Below, piece after piece: positions 1-9,281 of a stretch of DNA of 16,588 bases; position 1 is the first letter of the stretch, and each line of letters opens with the position of its first letter. Position numbers and translations under genes: made by a program. The notes under the pieces are model-generated. The model searched no databases. It saw only the letters and a list, made by a program, of their open reading frames with translations, and was not told the origin of the DNA. Origin of the DNA: an uncultured Micavibrio sp. (GTDB lineage Bacteria > Pseudomonadota > Alphaproteobacteria > Micavibrionales > UBA1664); assembly GCA_937896295.1 (NCBI GenBank), contig CALBME010000007.1, positions 1 through 16,588 on the forward strand, read 5' to 3'.

Positions 1-1
1 T

Positions 2-532
2 GCAAACTCCAAACTGGGTCTGGCCGCCGATGTCGGCACAACGGCTTACGGCATGGCCGATGAAGCCCGCCAGGAAAAGAAATCCACCTTCAAGCGCACA
101 CCGGAATCGAAATTGGCTGCCAGCAGCAAATTCTCGATGGCCGCTCAGACCAAAAAAACCCCGGTTGCCCCGGCCCGCAAAATGGCCACCAGCATCCTGA
201 TGGCGTCCAGCGCCATGGCGCAGAAAAAGAAAAAGCCCGAGATGAGCCCGTCCAAACGCGAAGAACTGAAAAAGCGTCTGGAATCCCACCGCCGTACCAT
301 CGGTGAACTGGCGGCCATGAAGTCGTGCGGCTACAAATATGCCCGCCGCGTCACCACGGTCGACCAGAACGGCCTGCGTCAGACCATGCTGGTCCCGTCC
401 GAAGCCAACGCGAAAATGGCGTTTTCGCCCAAGGCCCGCACCCACAGCCAGCTGGATGAAACGCCGCGCAACGACAACGGCGGTCAGCCGGCCCGCCGCA
501 GCATGCTGGCAGCCATGACTCTGGCCGCTTAA
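2..532 (+). CDS. Basic Lys/Ala-rich protein of unknown function, 5' end outside window
   Basis: The reading frame is open from the first complete codon (base 2) to TAA at 530-532, so the gene very probably begins before the window. The first internal ATG, at 53, has no Shine-Dalgarno-like sequence in front of it and the frame continues upstream of it with normal-looking codons. The visible 176 residues are strongly basic and rich in Lys, Ala, Arg, Ser and Met. One short Lys-rich run (QKKKKPEM) is followed by a predicted helix (SKREELKKRLESHRRTIGEL). No signal peptide, membrane segment or catalytic motif is visible in this part. I do not recognise the family. The composition suggests a low-complexity, possibly nucleic-acid-binding or disordered protein, but that is inference only. 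The gene ends just before paired hairpins at 535-572 and the next gene on the same strand. Confidence 0.6.
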   Translation, partial: ANSKLGLAADVGTTAYGMADEARQEKKSTFKRTPESKLAASSKFSMAAQTKKTPVAPARKMATSILMASSAMAQKKKKPEMSPSKREELKKRLESHRRTIGELAAMKSCGYKYARRVTTVDQNGLRQTMLVPSEANAKMAFSPKARTHSQLDETPRNDNGGQPARRSMLAAMTLAA

Positions 533-534
533 CA

Positions 535-572
535 GCCACTGTAACCTTAAGTCACAGTGGCAAAAGCCACTG
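535..572 (+). repeat. Two overlapping, mutually exclusive hairpins
   Basis: GCCACTGT (535-542) pairs with ACAGTGGC (554-561), giving an 8-bp stem with an 11-base loop. The right arm can instead pair downstream: CAGTGGC (555-561) with GCCACTG (566-572) around an AAAA loop, a perfect 7-bp stem. The shared middle arm means only one can form at a time. No T-run follows, so neither is a standard intrinsic terminator. The element lies between the stop at 532 and the ATG at 595. It could be an RNA switch, a processing site or a simple repeat remnant. Confidence 0.5.
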
Positions 573-594
573 ACTTTGCTACGCTAATAGGTGC

Positions 595-1485
595 ATGTTC
601 CTGCTGAACACCACCATGTTGCGCGAAAAGTTCATTGTCTCCGAAGCGGCGGCAGGTGAACCCATGATCGCGCTGGGCAATCGCATCGCCCTGCCACTGG
701 TGGCCAATTCCGGCGCATATGAAGAACGTTTTGTCATTCGCGGCCACAACATGCACACGACGGTGCGCATGGCCGCCATGATCGCGCGCACGTTTTTCCG
801 CGATGGCCCCATCCTGTCGCGTTCGCCTTCCTATTCCTGGGGACCCAACTGGGACGTCACGGTCCCTACCTACGAAAAGGACAACAACCCGCAAAGCTGG
901 GTGGTTGTGTATTTCGCAGGGCGCGTTGTTTTCAAACAGGGCGAACCCCACCCCTTCATGGACGTGATCGAACAATGCGACGCCCGCAACCGCGAGGAAT
1001 ATGACCGTGCGCTGCGTATCGCCGAACAGGCGTTTTCCATGGCCGGACGCACCGTATCGATCAAGCAGGATTCGACCATCGCCATGGTCATCGGCGCCAT
1101 GGCGGACAAGACGCGCATCGGCCTGATGTTCCGAAATCCCCGCCGGTCCACCACCTTCAACCTGGTCATCGAACCCAAGAAAAATATCGTGGCCAAGGAC
1201 ATTGTCATGGCCGAGCCGTACCAGTGCCTGAACCTCGCCGCCAACTGGCTCGAACTGGTGCAGCTTTCCGTCACGGCGGGATTCTACCGCGCCAAAAAGG
1301 CGACATCGCGCGATTTCGTCCCAAAACTTGAAAAGGTGCAGCGCCGCCTCGGCCGCCTGAACGAGGAAATCGAACAATTCGAAGAAATATACGCCGTATC
1401 ATACCGGCCCGAACGTCCGAATATGCTGGAATTGATTGAGGAATCCGCCGCCTTCGCACGCGGCGATTATGTCGCGCCGGAATAA
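595..1485 (+). CDS. Conserved-looking hypothetical protein, 296 aa
   Basis: I do not recognise this protein. It looks like a real gene because it is long and fills the space between two same-strand genes, and the next gene follows after 16 bases with a good ribosome site. It has no signal peptide and no clear membrane segment, so it is probably cytoplasmic. Residues 80-95 are Trp/Tyr/Pro-rich (SWGPNWDVTVPTYEK). Residues 100-115 form a hydrophobic strand-like stretch. Residues 243-266 are heptad-like (KLEKVQRRLGRLNEEIEQFEE) and probably form a short coiled coil, giving a likely oligomerising C-terminus. The start is uncertain. ATG 595 has only AGGTG immediately before it, ATG 616 has no ribosome site, and ATG 664 follows AGGTGA by four bases, so the protein may be 23 residues shorter. 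It is probably co-transcribed with the FecR-domain gene downstream. Confidence 0.65.
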   Translation: MFLLNTTMLREKFIVSEAAAGEPMIALGNRIALPLVANSGAYEERFVIRGHNMHTTVRMAAMIARTFFRDGPILSRSPSYSWGPNWDVTVPTYEKDNNPQSWVVVYFAGRVVFKQGEPHPFMDVIEQCDARNREEYDRALRIAEQAFSMAGRTVSIKQDSTIAMVIGAMADKTRIGLMFRNPRRSTTFNLVIEPKKNIVAKDIVMAEPYQCLNLAANWLELVQLSVTAGFYRAKKATSRDFVPKLEKVQRRLGRLNEEIEQFEEIYAVSYRPERPNMLELIEESAAFARGDYVAPE

Positions 1486-1501
1486 CCGAAAGGACAAGAT
1501 C

Positions 1502-2662
1502 ATGAAACACACGTTGTTCGCACTGATGGCCTTTTTCGCCTTTGCGCCCGGCGCCTTCGCGGCCACGCCGCAACTGGCCGACAACGTGGTGGGCACGGTC
1601 TTAAGCGTGGAGGGCAAGGCCACCCTCACCCCCGCCGGTTCGCCGCGTTCGACCCCTGTCTCGACCAATGCACCCGTGCGCCCCGGCGACCTTCTTGAAA
1701 CCAGCGACGGCAGCCGCCTGTTCCTGCAGATGATCGACAACACCGAACTGACACTGGGCGAAAACGGCAAAATGCGTGTCGACGATTATGTTTTCGACCA
1801 GAAACACGAGGATAAAAGCCGGGCCGTTTACTCGATCGCCAAAGGCGCCTTCCTTTTTGTCGATGGGCTGATTGGCAAAAAACGTAACCCCAACATTCAG
1901 GTCAACATTCCTGTCGGATCGATAGGTATTCGCGGCACCAAGTTCTGGGGCGGGGAGATCGATGGTGCCTACGGCGTGATTGTCGGTGAAGGGGAAGTCA
2001 CCGTCAAAAACGCCCGCGGCAGTGTATCCATGAAAAAGGGCGAAGGCACCACGGTCGCCAGCATCAACAGCCGCCCCGACACGCCGCGCGCATGGGCACC
2101 GGAAAAACTCAAACGTGCAACTGCAGCCGTGGCGCTGCAGGATCCCGCTGAAATCGGCAAACGCATGCAGGAAAACGCGGAACGCAACAAGGCCCTGCGT
2201 GCCCGCCACGAACAGGCCGTCAAAGCACTGGAAAATCGCCAGGGTGAAAAAGCCGGGACCGGTGGAGAAGAATCAGAAGACACCAAAAAGAAACGCCGTG
2301 AATTCAACAGCCTGAACATGACCCCGCCCTCCACCACTATCGGCGGCAACAATCTGAGCATGGATCCGCCGGTCCAAAGCCTTATCCCCGGCGTCAGCAC
2401 CGCCCCCAACAAGGCAGGCAGTAACCTGTCCCCCGTCCTGGGCAACACCAATGATGGCGGCAGCACAACCGGCGGCGAGGTCAGGGAAACCATCCGTGAA
2501 ACCGTCAAGGAAACGGTGCAGGATTCCAAGGAAAGCGGTTCAAGTGTGCGCGAGACCGTGAAAGAAACCACATCCGCGGTCAAGGAAACCGTTCGTGAGA
2601 CGGTTCAGGAAACGAAAGAGAAAACCAAAACCCTGAACGTCCTGAAGAAAGACGCTGAATAA
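1502..2662 (+). CDS. Secreted FecR-domain protein with C-terminal Glu-Thr-Val repeats
   Basis: The start at 1502 is chosen because AAAGGA (1489-1494) lies seven bases upstream and because it exposes a clean signal peptide (KHTLFALMAFFAFAPGAFA, cleavage near Ala21). An in-frame ATG at 1436 lies inside the previous gene and would bury that signal. Residues 30-190 resemble a FecR domain: GTVLSVEGKATL, RPGDLLETSDGSRLFLQM, then IPVGSIGIRGTKFW and GEGEVTVKN, ending in a segment resembling prepilin-independent surface FecR proteins. Residues 200-246 are a charged helix. Residues 250-325 are Gly/Pro/Asn-rich linker, and residues 327-374 are tandem RETV/KETV tetrads. Unlike the iron-uptake regulator FecR it has no N-terminal anti-sigma region or membrane helix, and no FecI or TonB receptor gene is nearby. 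A structural or envelope role in the periplasm or at the cell surface is more likely than signalling. Confidence 0.8.
   Translation: MKHTLFALMAFFAFAPGAFAATPQLADNVVGTVLSVEGKATLTPAGSPRSTPVSTNAPVRPGDLLETSDGSRLFLQMIDNTELTLGENGKMRVDDYVFDQKHEDKSRAVYSIAKGAFLFVDGLIGKKRNPNIQVNIPVGSIGIRGTKFWGGEIDGAYGVIVGEGEVTVKNARGSVSMKKGEGTTVASINSRPDTPRAWAPEKLKRATAAVALQDPAEIGKRMQENAERNKALRARHEQAVKALENRQGEKAGTGGEESEDTKKKRREFNSLNMTPPSTTIGGNNLSMDPPVQSLIPGVSTAPNKAGSNLSPVLGNTNDGGSTTGGEVRETIRETVKETVQDSKESGSSVRETVKETTSAVKETVRETVQETKEKTKTLNVLKKDAE
2480..2623 (+). repeat. Degenerate tandem tetrad repeat encoding (R/K/Q)-E-T-(V/I)
   Basis: This stretch encodes residues 327-374 of the FecR-domain protein. Tetrads RETI, RETV, KETV appear first, then a break (QDSKESGSS), then RETV, KETT, SAV, KETV, RETV, QETK. 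The DNA carries matching degenerate repeats of roughly 12 bases (GAAACCGTCAAG-like). Such a four-residue period with alternating charge predicts a long, solvent-exposed amphipathic helix or a Thr-rich stalk rather than a globular fold. Confidence 0.7.
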
Positions 2663-2674
2663 AAATCAGATTAC

Positions 2675-2714
2675 AAAAAAGGGCCGGATGACATGGAGTC
2701 GTCCGGCCCTTTTT
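2675..2714. terminator. Bidirectional intrinsic terminator
   Basis: GGGCCGGATGAC (2681-2692) pairs with GTCGTCCGGCCC (2698-2709), a 12-bp stem with one U-G wobble and a five-base loop. It is flanked by A6 on the left (2675-2680) and T5 on the right (2710-2714). The stem and T-run therefore work on both strands. It ends the FecR-domain gene (stop at 2662) and the convergent acnA gene (stop at 2729). Confidence 0.9.
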
Positions 2715-2728
2715 CTCTCCATAAATTC

Positions 2729-5416
<2,688 letters not shown>

Positions 5417-5539
5417 GGGTAAAACCTTTGAAATGAATATCGAAAATCAGGGCGGAATGCCCTCAAGACAAAGGGTACCATGCACCGGAAAAAGATAAAG
5501 AACCGTTAAGCGCGCACCGCAGACAATACGGTAAATAAA
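5417..5539 (-). promoter_or_regulatory. acnA upstream region with a short leader hairpin
   Basis: This 123-base gap lies between the stop of the 358-aa gene and the acnA start. Read on the - strand it contains AGGGC/GCCCT arms (5449-5453 and 5459-5463, loop of five) about 33 bases before the start codon, followed by an A/T-rich run and the AAAGG ribosome site. The region must hold the acnA promoter if acnA is transcribed alone, but I see no convincing -35/-10 pair. There is no clear terminator for the upstream gene either, so read-through into acnA is possible. Confidence 0.4.
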
Positions 5540-6616
5540 TCAGTTCAGCGCCATGCGCGCTTCGGAAGGTTTGCGCCCTCTCCGGGCGGCACGGCGTGCC
5601 AGAACGGATGCCCGCCGCGCACTGAACTGTTCCTGCTTCATGATCTGGCCCGCCACCTGCGACTGCCACGGCCAGAATTTATCGAGAGTAAGGATACTGG
5701 TCTCAGCCTCGGACTTCTGGTCCACAAACTGCCGGTTGGTGATGGCATAGGGCACGACCTGCATCTGCTGGCGGGCGGCCATGCGGAAATCACCGCGCGC
5801 ATCCGGGCGCAGATCGTACTTCCAGTATTGCTCGTCGTTACGTTCGCCGTATTCGACCGGGTGATGGACAAAAAATTGCATGCTGTTCCGGTCTTCCTCT
5901 GGAAACAGGCGTTCGGCCACCGCTGTCGCAAGTTCAGGCAGAAACTTGCGAAAACGCGCCGGCGCCGACTTGCCGGAAAAACACACGAAACGCTCAGCCC
6001 CGATTTTTTGTGTGATAACAATCACGGCAAAACCATTGTCGATATCAGGTATGAAGAACGCCTGGGTCAGCAGCTGCCCCGCATCCTGACCCGATTTTTG
6101 GGTTATGGGCGATTTCAGAATGATGCTGTTGTCGTGAACGGCAAGGCCGAACGCCTCGGCGGGAAGCACCTTTTTCTTTTCAGGATCAGCAAAAAACGGC
6201 CCCTCGCCGCGCGGCAGAACGGGCAAGGGCCGTGCGACCGGGCGGCGGCTGCGCGCGATGCGCGCATCTTTGATGGCCTGCATCTGCTCGGTAAAAAACG
6301 TGCGGATTTCCCGCAGCGAACTGAAGCTTTCAGGATCGGGAAACGCCGGCAGCTTGCAGCGATTGAGCGCGGCACGGCATTCCAGCACATGCATGATGCG
6401 GGTGGCCACATCGGCCGTCGTGGCATAGGAACGGCTGCGCACCTTGCGGCGATCCCTGAGGGTGGCCCGCCACGCACTCTTGGTTTCGGCGCGGGCACGC
6501 CCATATTCGTGCATTTCTTCAAGCGCCTGACGCCACAGGGCCTTTCCGGCCTCATCAAGGCTTTCCCATTTCGCCTGACTCAATGGGTCATAGGTACGGA
6601 GTTCGACAGCCGTCAT
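5540..6616 (-). CDS. Hypothetical protein, 358 aa, between acnA and the ccm operon
   Basis: I do not recognise the family. The protein has no signal peptide or membrane segment and is probably cytoplasmic. The N-terminal 1-125 is helical and charged (LSQAKWESLDEAGKALWRQA; KSAWRATLRDRRKVRSRSYA). A Pro-rich linker (128-140) follows, then a probable alpha/beta domain (150-300) with hydrophobic strands AFGLAVHDNSIIL and GFAVIVITQKIGAERFVCF. The last 25 residues are very basic (SARRASVLARRAARRGRKPS), like a nucleic-acid or membrane-binding tail. The start at 6616 has AGG eight bases upstream (complement of 6625-6627) within AGGATCAGG. A promoter-like pair lies at 6662-6691. The gene is divergent from ccmA and upstream of acnA on the same strand. 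Its position alone does not assign a function. Confidence 0.7.
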   Translation of the reverse strand: MTAVELRTYDPLSQAKWESLDEAGKALWRQALEEMHEYGRARAETKSAWRATLRDRRKVRSRSYATTADVATRIMHVLECRAALNRCKLPAFPDPESFSSLREIRTFFTEQMQAIKDARIARSRRPVARPLPVLPRGEGPFFADPEKKKVLPAEAFGLAVHDNSIILKSPITQKSGQDAGQLLTQAFFIPDIDNGFAVIVITQKIGAERFVCFSGKSAPARFRKFLPELATAVAERLFPEEDRNSMQFFVHHPVEYGERNDEQYWKYDLRPDARGDFRMAARQQMQVVPYAITNRQFVDQKSEAETSILTLDKFWPWQSQVAGQIMKQEQFSARRASVLARRAARRGRKPSEARMALN

Positions 6617-6646
6617 CGTATAAACCTGATCCTGTTCGCACTTTTT

Positions 6647-6662
6647 TGGATATTTTTATCCA
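6647..6662. promoter_or_regulatory. Palindrome TGGATA-N4-TATCCA in the divergent intergenic region
   Basis: TGGATA (6647-6652) and TATCCA (6657-6662) form a perfect 6+6 inverted repeat around TTTT. It sits at and just downstream of the candidate -10 of the leftward gene, covering its predicted transcription start. That placement suits a repressor operator, though the A/T-rich sequence could also be chance. Confidence 0.35.
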
Positions 6663-6691
6663 TAAAAGCGGCCAGCCCCGGTCTTCGTCAA
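6662..6691 (-). promoter_or_regulatory. Candidate sigma70-like promoter for the 358-aa gene
   Basis: On the - strand TTGACG (complement of 6686-6691, 5/6 to consensus) is followed after 18 bases by TTTTAT (complement of 6662-6667, 4/6). The expected transcription start near 6655 leaves a leader of about 40 bases that includes the ribosome site before the ATG at 6616. Confidence 0.45.
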
Positions 6692-6735
6692 TGAATTTTT
6701 ATGGTTTTTCCCACCTTCCGAAGGCCCGAAAAGGG

Positions 6736-6764
6736 TTTTTGAACCGCACGTTAAGCCCTATAAC
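6736..6764 (+). promoter_or_regulatory. Candidate ccm operon promoter placing the start at the ccmA ATG
   Basis: TATAAC (6759-6764, 5/6 to TATAAT) lies seven bases before the ATG at 6772. Seventeen bases upstream is a weak -35, TTTTTG (6736-6741). The expected transcription start falls on or next to the A of the ATG. No Shine-Dalgarno sequence is present before ccmA, which agrees with a leaderless message. The -35 is poor, so the call is tentative. Confidence 0.4.
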
Positions 6765-6771
6765 CCTGTTC

Positions 6772-7347
6772 ATGGCCGATTTACTGACCCTGACAGGCGT
6801 AACCATCACGCGCGGACGTAAACCGCTGGCGTCGGACATCACCTGCACCCTGCCTGCGGCGGGGCTTTTGCTGCTCACGGGACCGAACGGGTCCGGCAAG
6901 ACATCACTGCTGCGGGCGGTTGCCGGTCTGCTCGACGCTCAAGGGTCCATCACGCGGCATGCCAACATACACTGGCTCGCGGCACAGCCGCTTTCACCAT
7001 CTCTTGAAACGCCGCGCCAGTATCTGACCTATCAGGCCGCCTTGATGGGCGCGGGAAAACTGTCCTGGTCCGCTGACCCCTTTGCCATTGCACGCGTGCT
7101 CGACACGCCGCTCAACAAACTTTCCACCGGCTGGCGCCAGCGCGTGAAACTGTCACGCCTTTTATGCGCGGAACGCACCCTTTGGCTTCTCGACGAACCC
7201 ACCGACGGCCTGGATGCCGGCGCCGTGCAGGCGTTGCAGGCGCTGGTAAAAACCCATCGTGACCGGGGCGGCGGGGCCATCATTGCCACGCATGACCCGC
7301 AATTCTGGACAGATGCGCAGACACTGGAAATGGTGGTGCCCGCATGA
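6772..7347 (+). CDS. ccmA: Heme exporter ATP-binding protein CcmA
   Basis: CcmA is the ATPase of the CcmABCD complex, which uses ATP to release heme-loaded CcmE for cytochrome c maturation. It acts on the cytoplasmic face of the inner membrane. The 191 residues carry Walker A GPNGSGKT (37-44), the ABC signature LSTGWRQR (117-124), Walker B LWLLDEP (137-143) and the H-loop IIATHD (170-175). The usual signature Gln after LSxG is Trp here, with a Gln two residues later. The start at 6772 gives the normal N-terminus for the family (LLTLTGVTITRGRK). In-frame ATGs further left (6691, 6583) would add a non-homologous extension. No ribosome site precedes it. The stop overlaps the ccmB start by ATGA. 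Confidence 0.93.
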   Translation: MADLLTLTGVTITRGRKPLASDITCTLPAAGLLLLTGPNGSGKTSLLRAVAGLLDAQGSITRHANIHWLAAQPLSPSLETPRQYLTYQAALMGAGKLSWSADPFAIARVLDTPLNKLSTGWRQRVKLSRLLCAERTLWLLDEPTDGLDAGAVQALQALVKTHRDRGGGAIIATHDPQFWTDAQTLEMVVPA

Positions 7348-7997
7348 TGGCCGTATACCGTCACTTCCTGCGCCGGATGAGCCGCGACCGGGGCCTCGCC
7401 GCACAGGGCTTCGCCTTCTTCGCCCTGTCGATGATGGTATGCGTATTCACCATCGGCTCGGAAGACGTCCTGCTGACCGCGATCCTGCCGGGCCTTGCCT
7501 GGGCGTTGCTGCTGCTTTCATCGCTGCTGGGTCTGGGCGACCTGCTTGAAGGCGAAGATCTCGACGATCTGATCCTGGCTCATAAATCCCTGCCCGGCCT
7601 GATGGCGGCGAAGATGGCCGCGCATTTCACGGCCACCGGTTTCGTGCTGGCGCTGGCCGGCCCGCTGATCCTGTTCGTCATTTTGCCTGCGGCATCGTTG
7701 CCGGTGCTGTGCCTGTGGCTGGGTTTCATGCTCGGCGCGTTAAGCTTTTCCGCCCTTGGCCTGCTGGGCGCGGCCCTGACCCTGGGGTCGCGGCGCAACG
7801 CCGCCCTTCAGGCCCTGATCGTCATGCCTTTATGCGTACCGCCTTTGATTTTCGGGGCCGGCGCGCTGGCAGCCGCGCAGCTGGACATGGGATGGCACGC
7901 CCCAATGGCATTTCTGGGGGCATTTGCCTGTGCAAGCCTGGTTTTATGCCCCTTTGCGGCGGCATGGATTGTCCGTATGAAGGTGACATCATCATGA
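7344..7997 (+). CDS. ccmB: Heme exporter membrane protein CcmB
   Basis: CcmB is the membrane-spanning partner of CcmA in the CcmABCD complex. The 217-residue length is normal (about 220). The protein is strongly hydrophobic with about six membrane segments, including FAFFALSMMVCVFTIG and ALIVMPLCVPPLIFGAGAL (the latter matches the conserved PxxxPxxIFG region of CcmB). The motif LEGEDLDDLILAHKSLPGLM matches the conserved cytoplasmic loop after the second helix, likely to contact CcmA. The start ATG (7344) overlaps the ccmA stop. A second Met follows directly (7347), so the exact start may be one codon later. Confidence 0.93.
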   Translation: MMAVYRHFLRRMSRDRGLAAQGFAFFALSMMVCVFTIGSEDVLLTAILPGLAWALLLLSSLLGLGDLLEGEDLDDLILAHKSLPGLMAAKMAAHFTATGFVLALAGPLILFVILPAASLPVLCLWLGFMLGALSFSALGLLGAALTLGSRRNAALQALIVMPLCVPPLIFGAGALAAAQLDMGWHAPMAFLGAFACASLVLCPFAAAWIVRMKVTSS

Positions 7998-8716
7998 TCA
8001 CGCGTTTTGCCAACCCCGCCCGTTTTGAAAGACTGGCAAAGATCCTGACGCCGGTGTTTGCGGTGCTGTCGGTGCTGCTGCTCGCGTTTGGCCTGTGCGA
8101 TGCCCTGCTGCTTTCCCCGCCCGATTACCAGCAGTCCGACGCCGTGCGCATCATGTATGTGCACGTGCCCAGCGCATGGATGGCGATGATGATCTACGCA
8201 TCCTGCGGCGTCGCGGCGCTTATGTTCATTGTCTGGAAACACACGCTGGCCGAACTGTTCCTGCGCGCGGCCCTGCCCGTGGGCGCCGTTGCCTGCGCCC
8301 TGTGCCTTGCGACGGGGATGCTGTGGGGCAAGCCGATGTGGGGCGCATGGTGGGTATGGGATGCGCGGCTGACATCCGTACTGGTCATGATGTTCCTCTA
8401 TATCGCCATCATCGCGCTGGCCGACGCATTCGACCGCCCCGAACAGGGCGGCCTTGCCGCCGCGTGGCTGACGCTGATCGGCCTGGTCAACCTGCCGGTC
8501 ATCAAATATTCGGTCGAATGGTGGAACACCCTGCACCAGCCCGGCAGCCTCAGCAGCATGAAACGCATGGCCGACCCTGCGCTTGCGGCTGAAATGCTAC
8601 GCCCGTTGCTGGTCATGGGGCTGGGCCTGATGTGTTATCTTGCCCTTGTCATCATCATCCGCATGCGCACGCAGATCCTTGCCCGCAAAATCGCCAACGC
8701 ATCAGGTGTCCGATGA
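7994..8716 (+). CDS. ccmC: Heme-handling protein CcmC
   Basis: CcmC presents heme to the chaperone CcmE in the periplasm and is a member of the heme-handling protein family. The family WWD domain is plain at residues 111-127 (WGKPMWGAWWVWDARLT). Two conserved periplasmic histidines that bind the heme iron are His57 (YVHVPSAWM) and His181 (EWWNTLHQPGSL). There are about six membrane helices in 240 residues, the usual size. The start at 7994 is set by the ATGA overlap with the ccmB stop. The frame is open further left, but that part lies inside ccmB and does not resemble CcmC. Confidence 0.96.
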   Translation: MITRFANPARFERLAKILTPVFAVLSVLLLAFGLCDALLLSPPDYQQSDAVRIMYVHVPSAWMAMMIYASCGVAALMFIVWKHTLAELFLRAALPVGAVACALCLATGMLWGKPMWGAWWVWDARLTSVLVMMFLYIAIIALADAFDRPEQGGLAAAWLTLIGLVNLPVIKYSVEWWNTLHQPGSLSSMKRMADPALAAEMLRPLLVMGLGLMCYLALVIIIRMRTQILARKIANASGVR

Positions 8717-8862
8717 CTGACTTTCATACCTTCGCCGCCATGTCCGGCTACGGCATGTATGTCTGGCCCGCTTACGGCCTTGCCGTTCTGGCTTACGGCG
8801 CCGTGTTCATCCACGCGCTGATCAAAAAAGACCGCCTTAAAAAACAGCAGGACGAAAAATGA
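8713..8862 (+). CDS. ccmD: Small membrane protein CcmD
   Basis: CcmD is a small single-pass protein that stabilises CcmABC and CcmE and aids release of holo-CcmE. The 49-residue protein shows the family pattern: a short periplasmic N-terminus with GYGMYVWPAYG, one hydrophobic segment (LAVLAYGAVFIHAL), then a Lys-rich cytoplasmic tail (IKKDRLKKQQDEK). It was identified by pattern and by position between ccmC and ccmE. Both ends overlap their neighbours by ATGA. Confidence 0.9.
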   Translation: MTDFHTFAAMSGYGMYVWPAYGLAVLAYGAVFIHALIKKDRLKKQQDEK

Positions 8863-9281
8863 CACCCCGCGTCCGCGCCCGGCTGGTATCGGTGCTGATC
8901 GTGGTCGCCGGTCTGGGGCTGGCGCTGGGCCTGACGCTGTATGGCCTGTCCGGGAAGATCACGTATTTCCACGCCCCCTCGGAACTGGGTGCGCTGTCGG
9001 AAAAACAGCTTTCGAAAACCATTCGCCTGGGCGGGCTGGTCAAAACCGGCAGTTATGCACGCACCGGCGAACAGATTGATTTCACCATCACCGACAATAC
9101 GGCGGATGCGCGCGTCACCTATCGCGGCGTCCTGCCCGACCTGTTCCGCGAAGGGCAAAGCGTCGTGGTCTACGGGCGTTACGACGCTGACACCAAAACT
9201 TTTACCGCCAAAGACGTGCTGGCCAAGCATGATGAAAATTACATGCCGCCCGAAGTTAAAAAGGCGCTTGAAAAGAAATGA
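8859..9281 (+). CDS. ccmE: Periplasmic heme chaperone CcmE
   Basis: CcmE binds heme covalently in the periplasm and passes it to the CcmF/H ligase. The 140 residues hold an N-terminal membrane anchor (9-30) and an OB-fold domain. The heme-attachment His124 lies in VLAKHDENYMPP, with the conserved Tyr128 four residues on, the usual HxxxY arrangement. The His rather than Cys attachment residue places it with the classical type. The C-terminus ends in a Lys-rich tail after the binding motif. Start and stop both lie in ATGA overlaps. Confidence 0.97.
   Translation: MTPRVRARLVSVLIVVAGLGLALGLTLYGLSGKITYFHAPSELGALSEKQLSKTIRLGGLVKTGSYARTGEQIDFTITDNTADARVTYRGVLPDLFREGQSVVVYGRYDADTKTFTAKDVLAKHDENYMPPEVKKALEKK

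Noticed and set aside
535..561. Intrinsic terminator after the first gene
   Set aside because: The 8-bp stem is good but no T-run follows on either strand; the next bases on the + strand are AAAA.
547..1377. 276-codon open frame antisense to the 296-aa hypothetical gene
   Set aside because: The forward frame fits the gene order, spacing and the following ribosome site; the reverse translation has shadow-like composition. This is the least certain of the shadow rejections because the forward gene is itself unrecognised.
1502..2662. FecR-domain protein as an iron-uptake anti-sigma regulator
   Set aside because: It has a cleavable signal peptide rather than a cytoplasmic anti-sigma domain and membrane helix, and no FecI-type sigma factor or TonB receptor is nearby.
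5828..6694. 288-codon forward frame opposite the 358-aa gene
   Set aside because: The reverse frame is longer, has a promoter-like pair and a ribosome site, and its protein has more natural composition; the forward frame has none of these.
7709..7993. N-terminal extension of ccmC to ATG 7709
   Set aside because: The extension lies inside ccmB, does not resemble CcmC, and the ATGA at 7994 gives the standard N-terminus. The same reasoning rejects early starts for ccmG (10999), ccmD (8632) and ccmI (11885).
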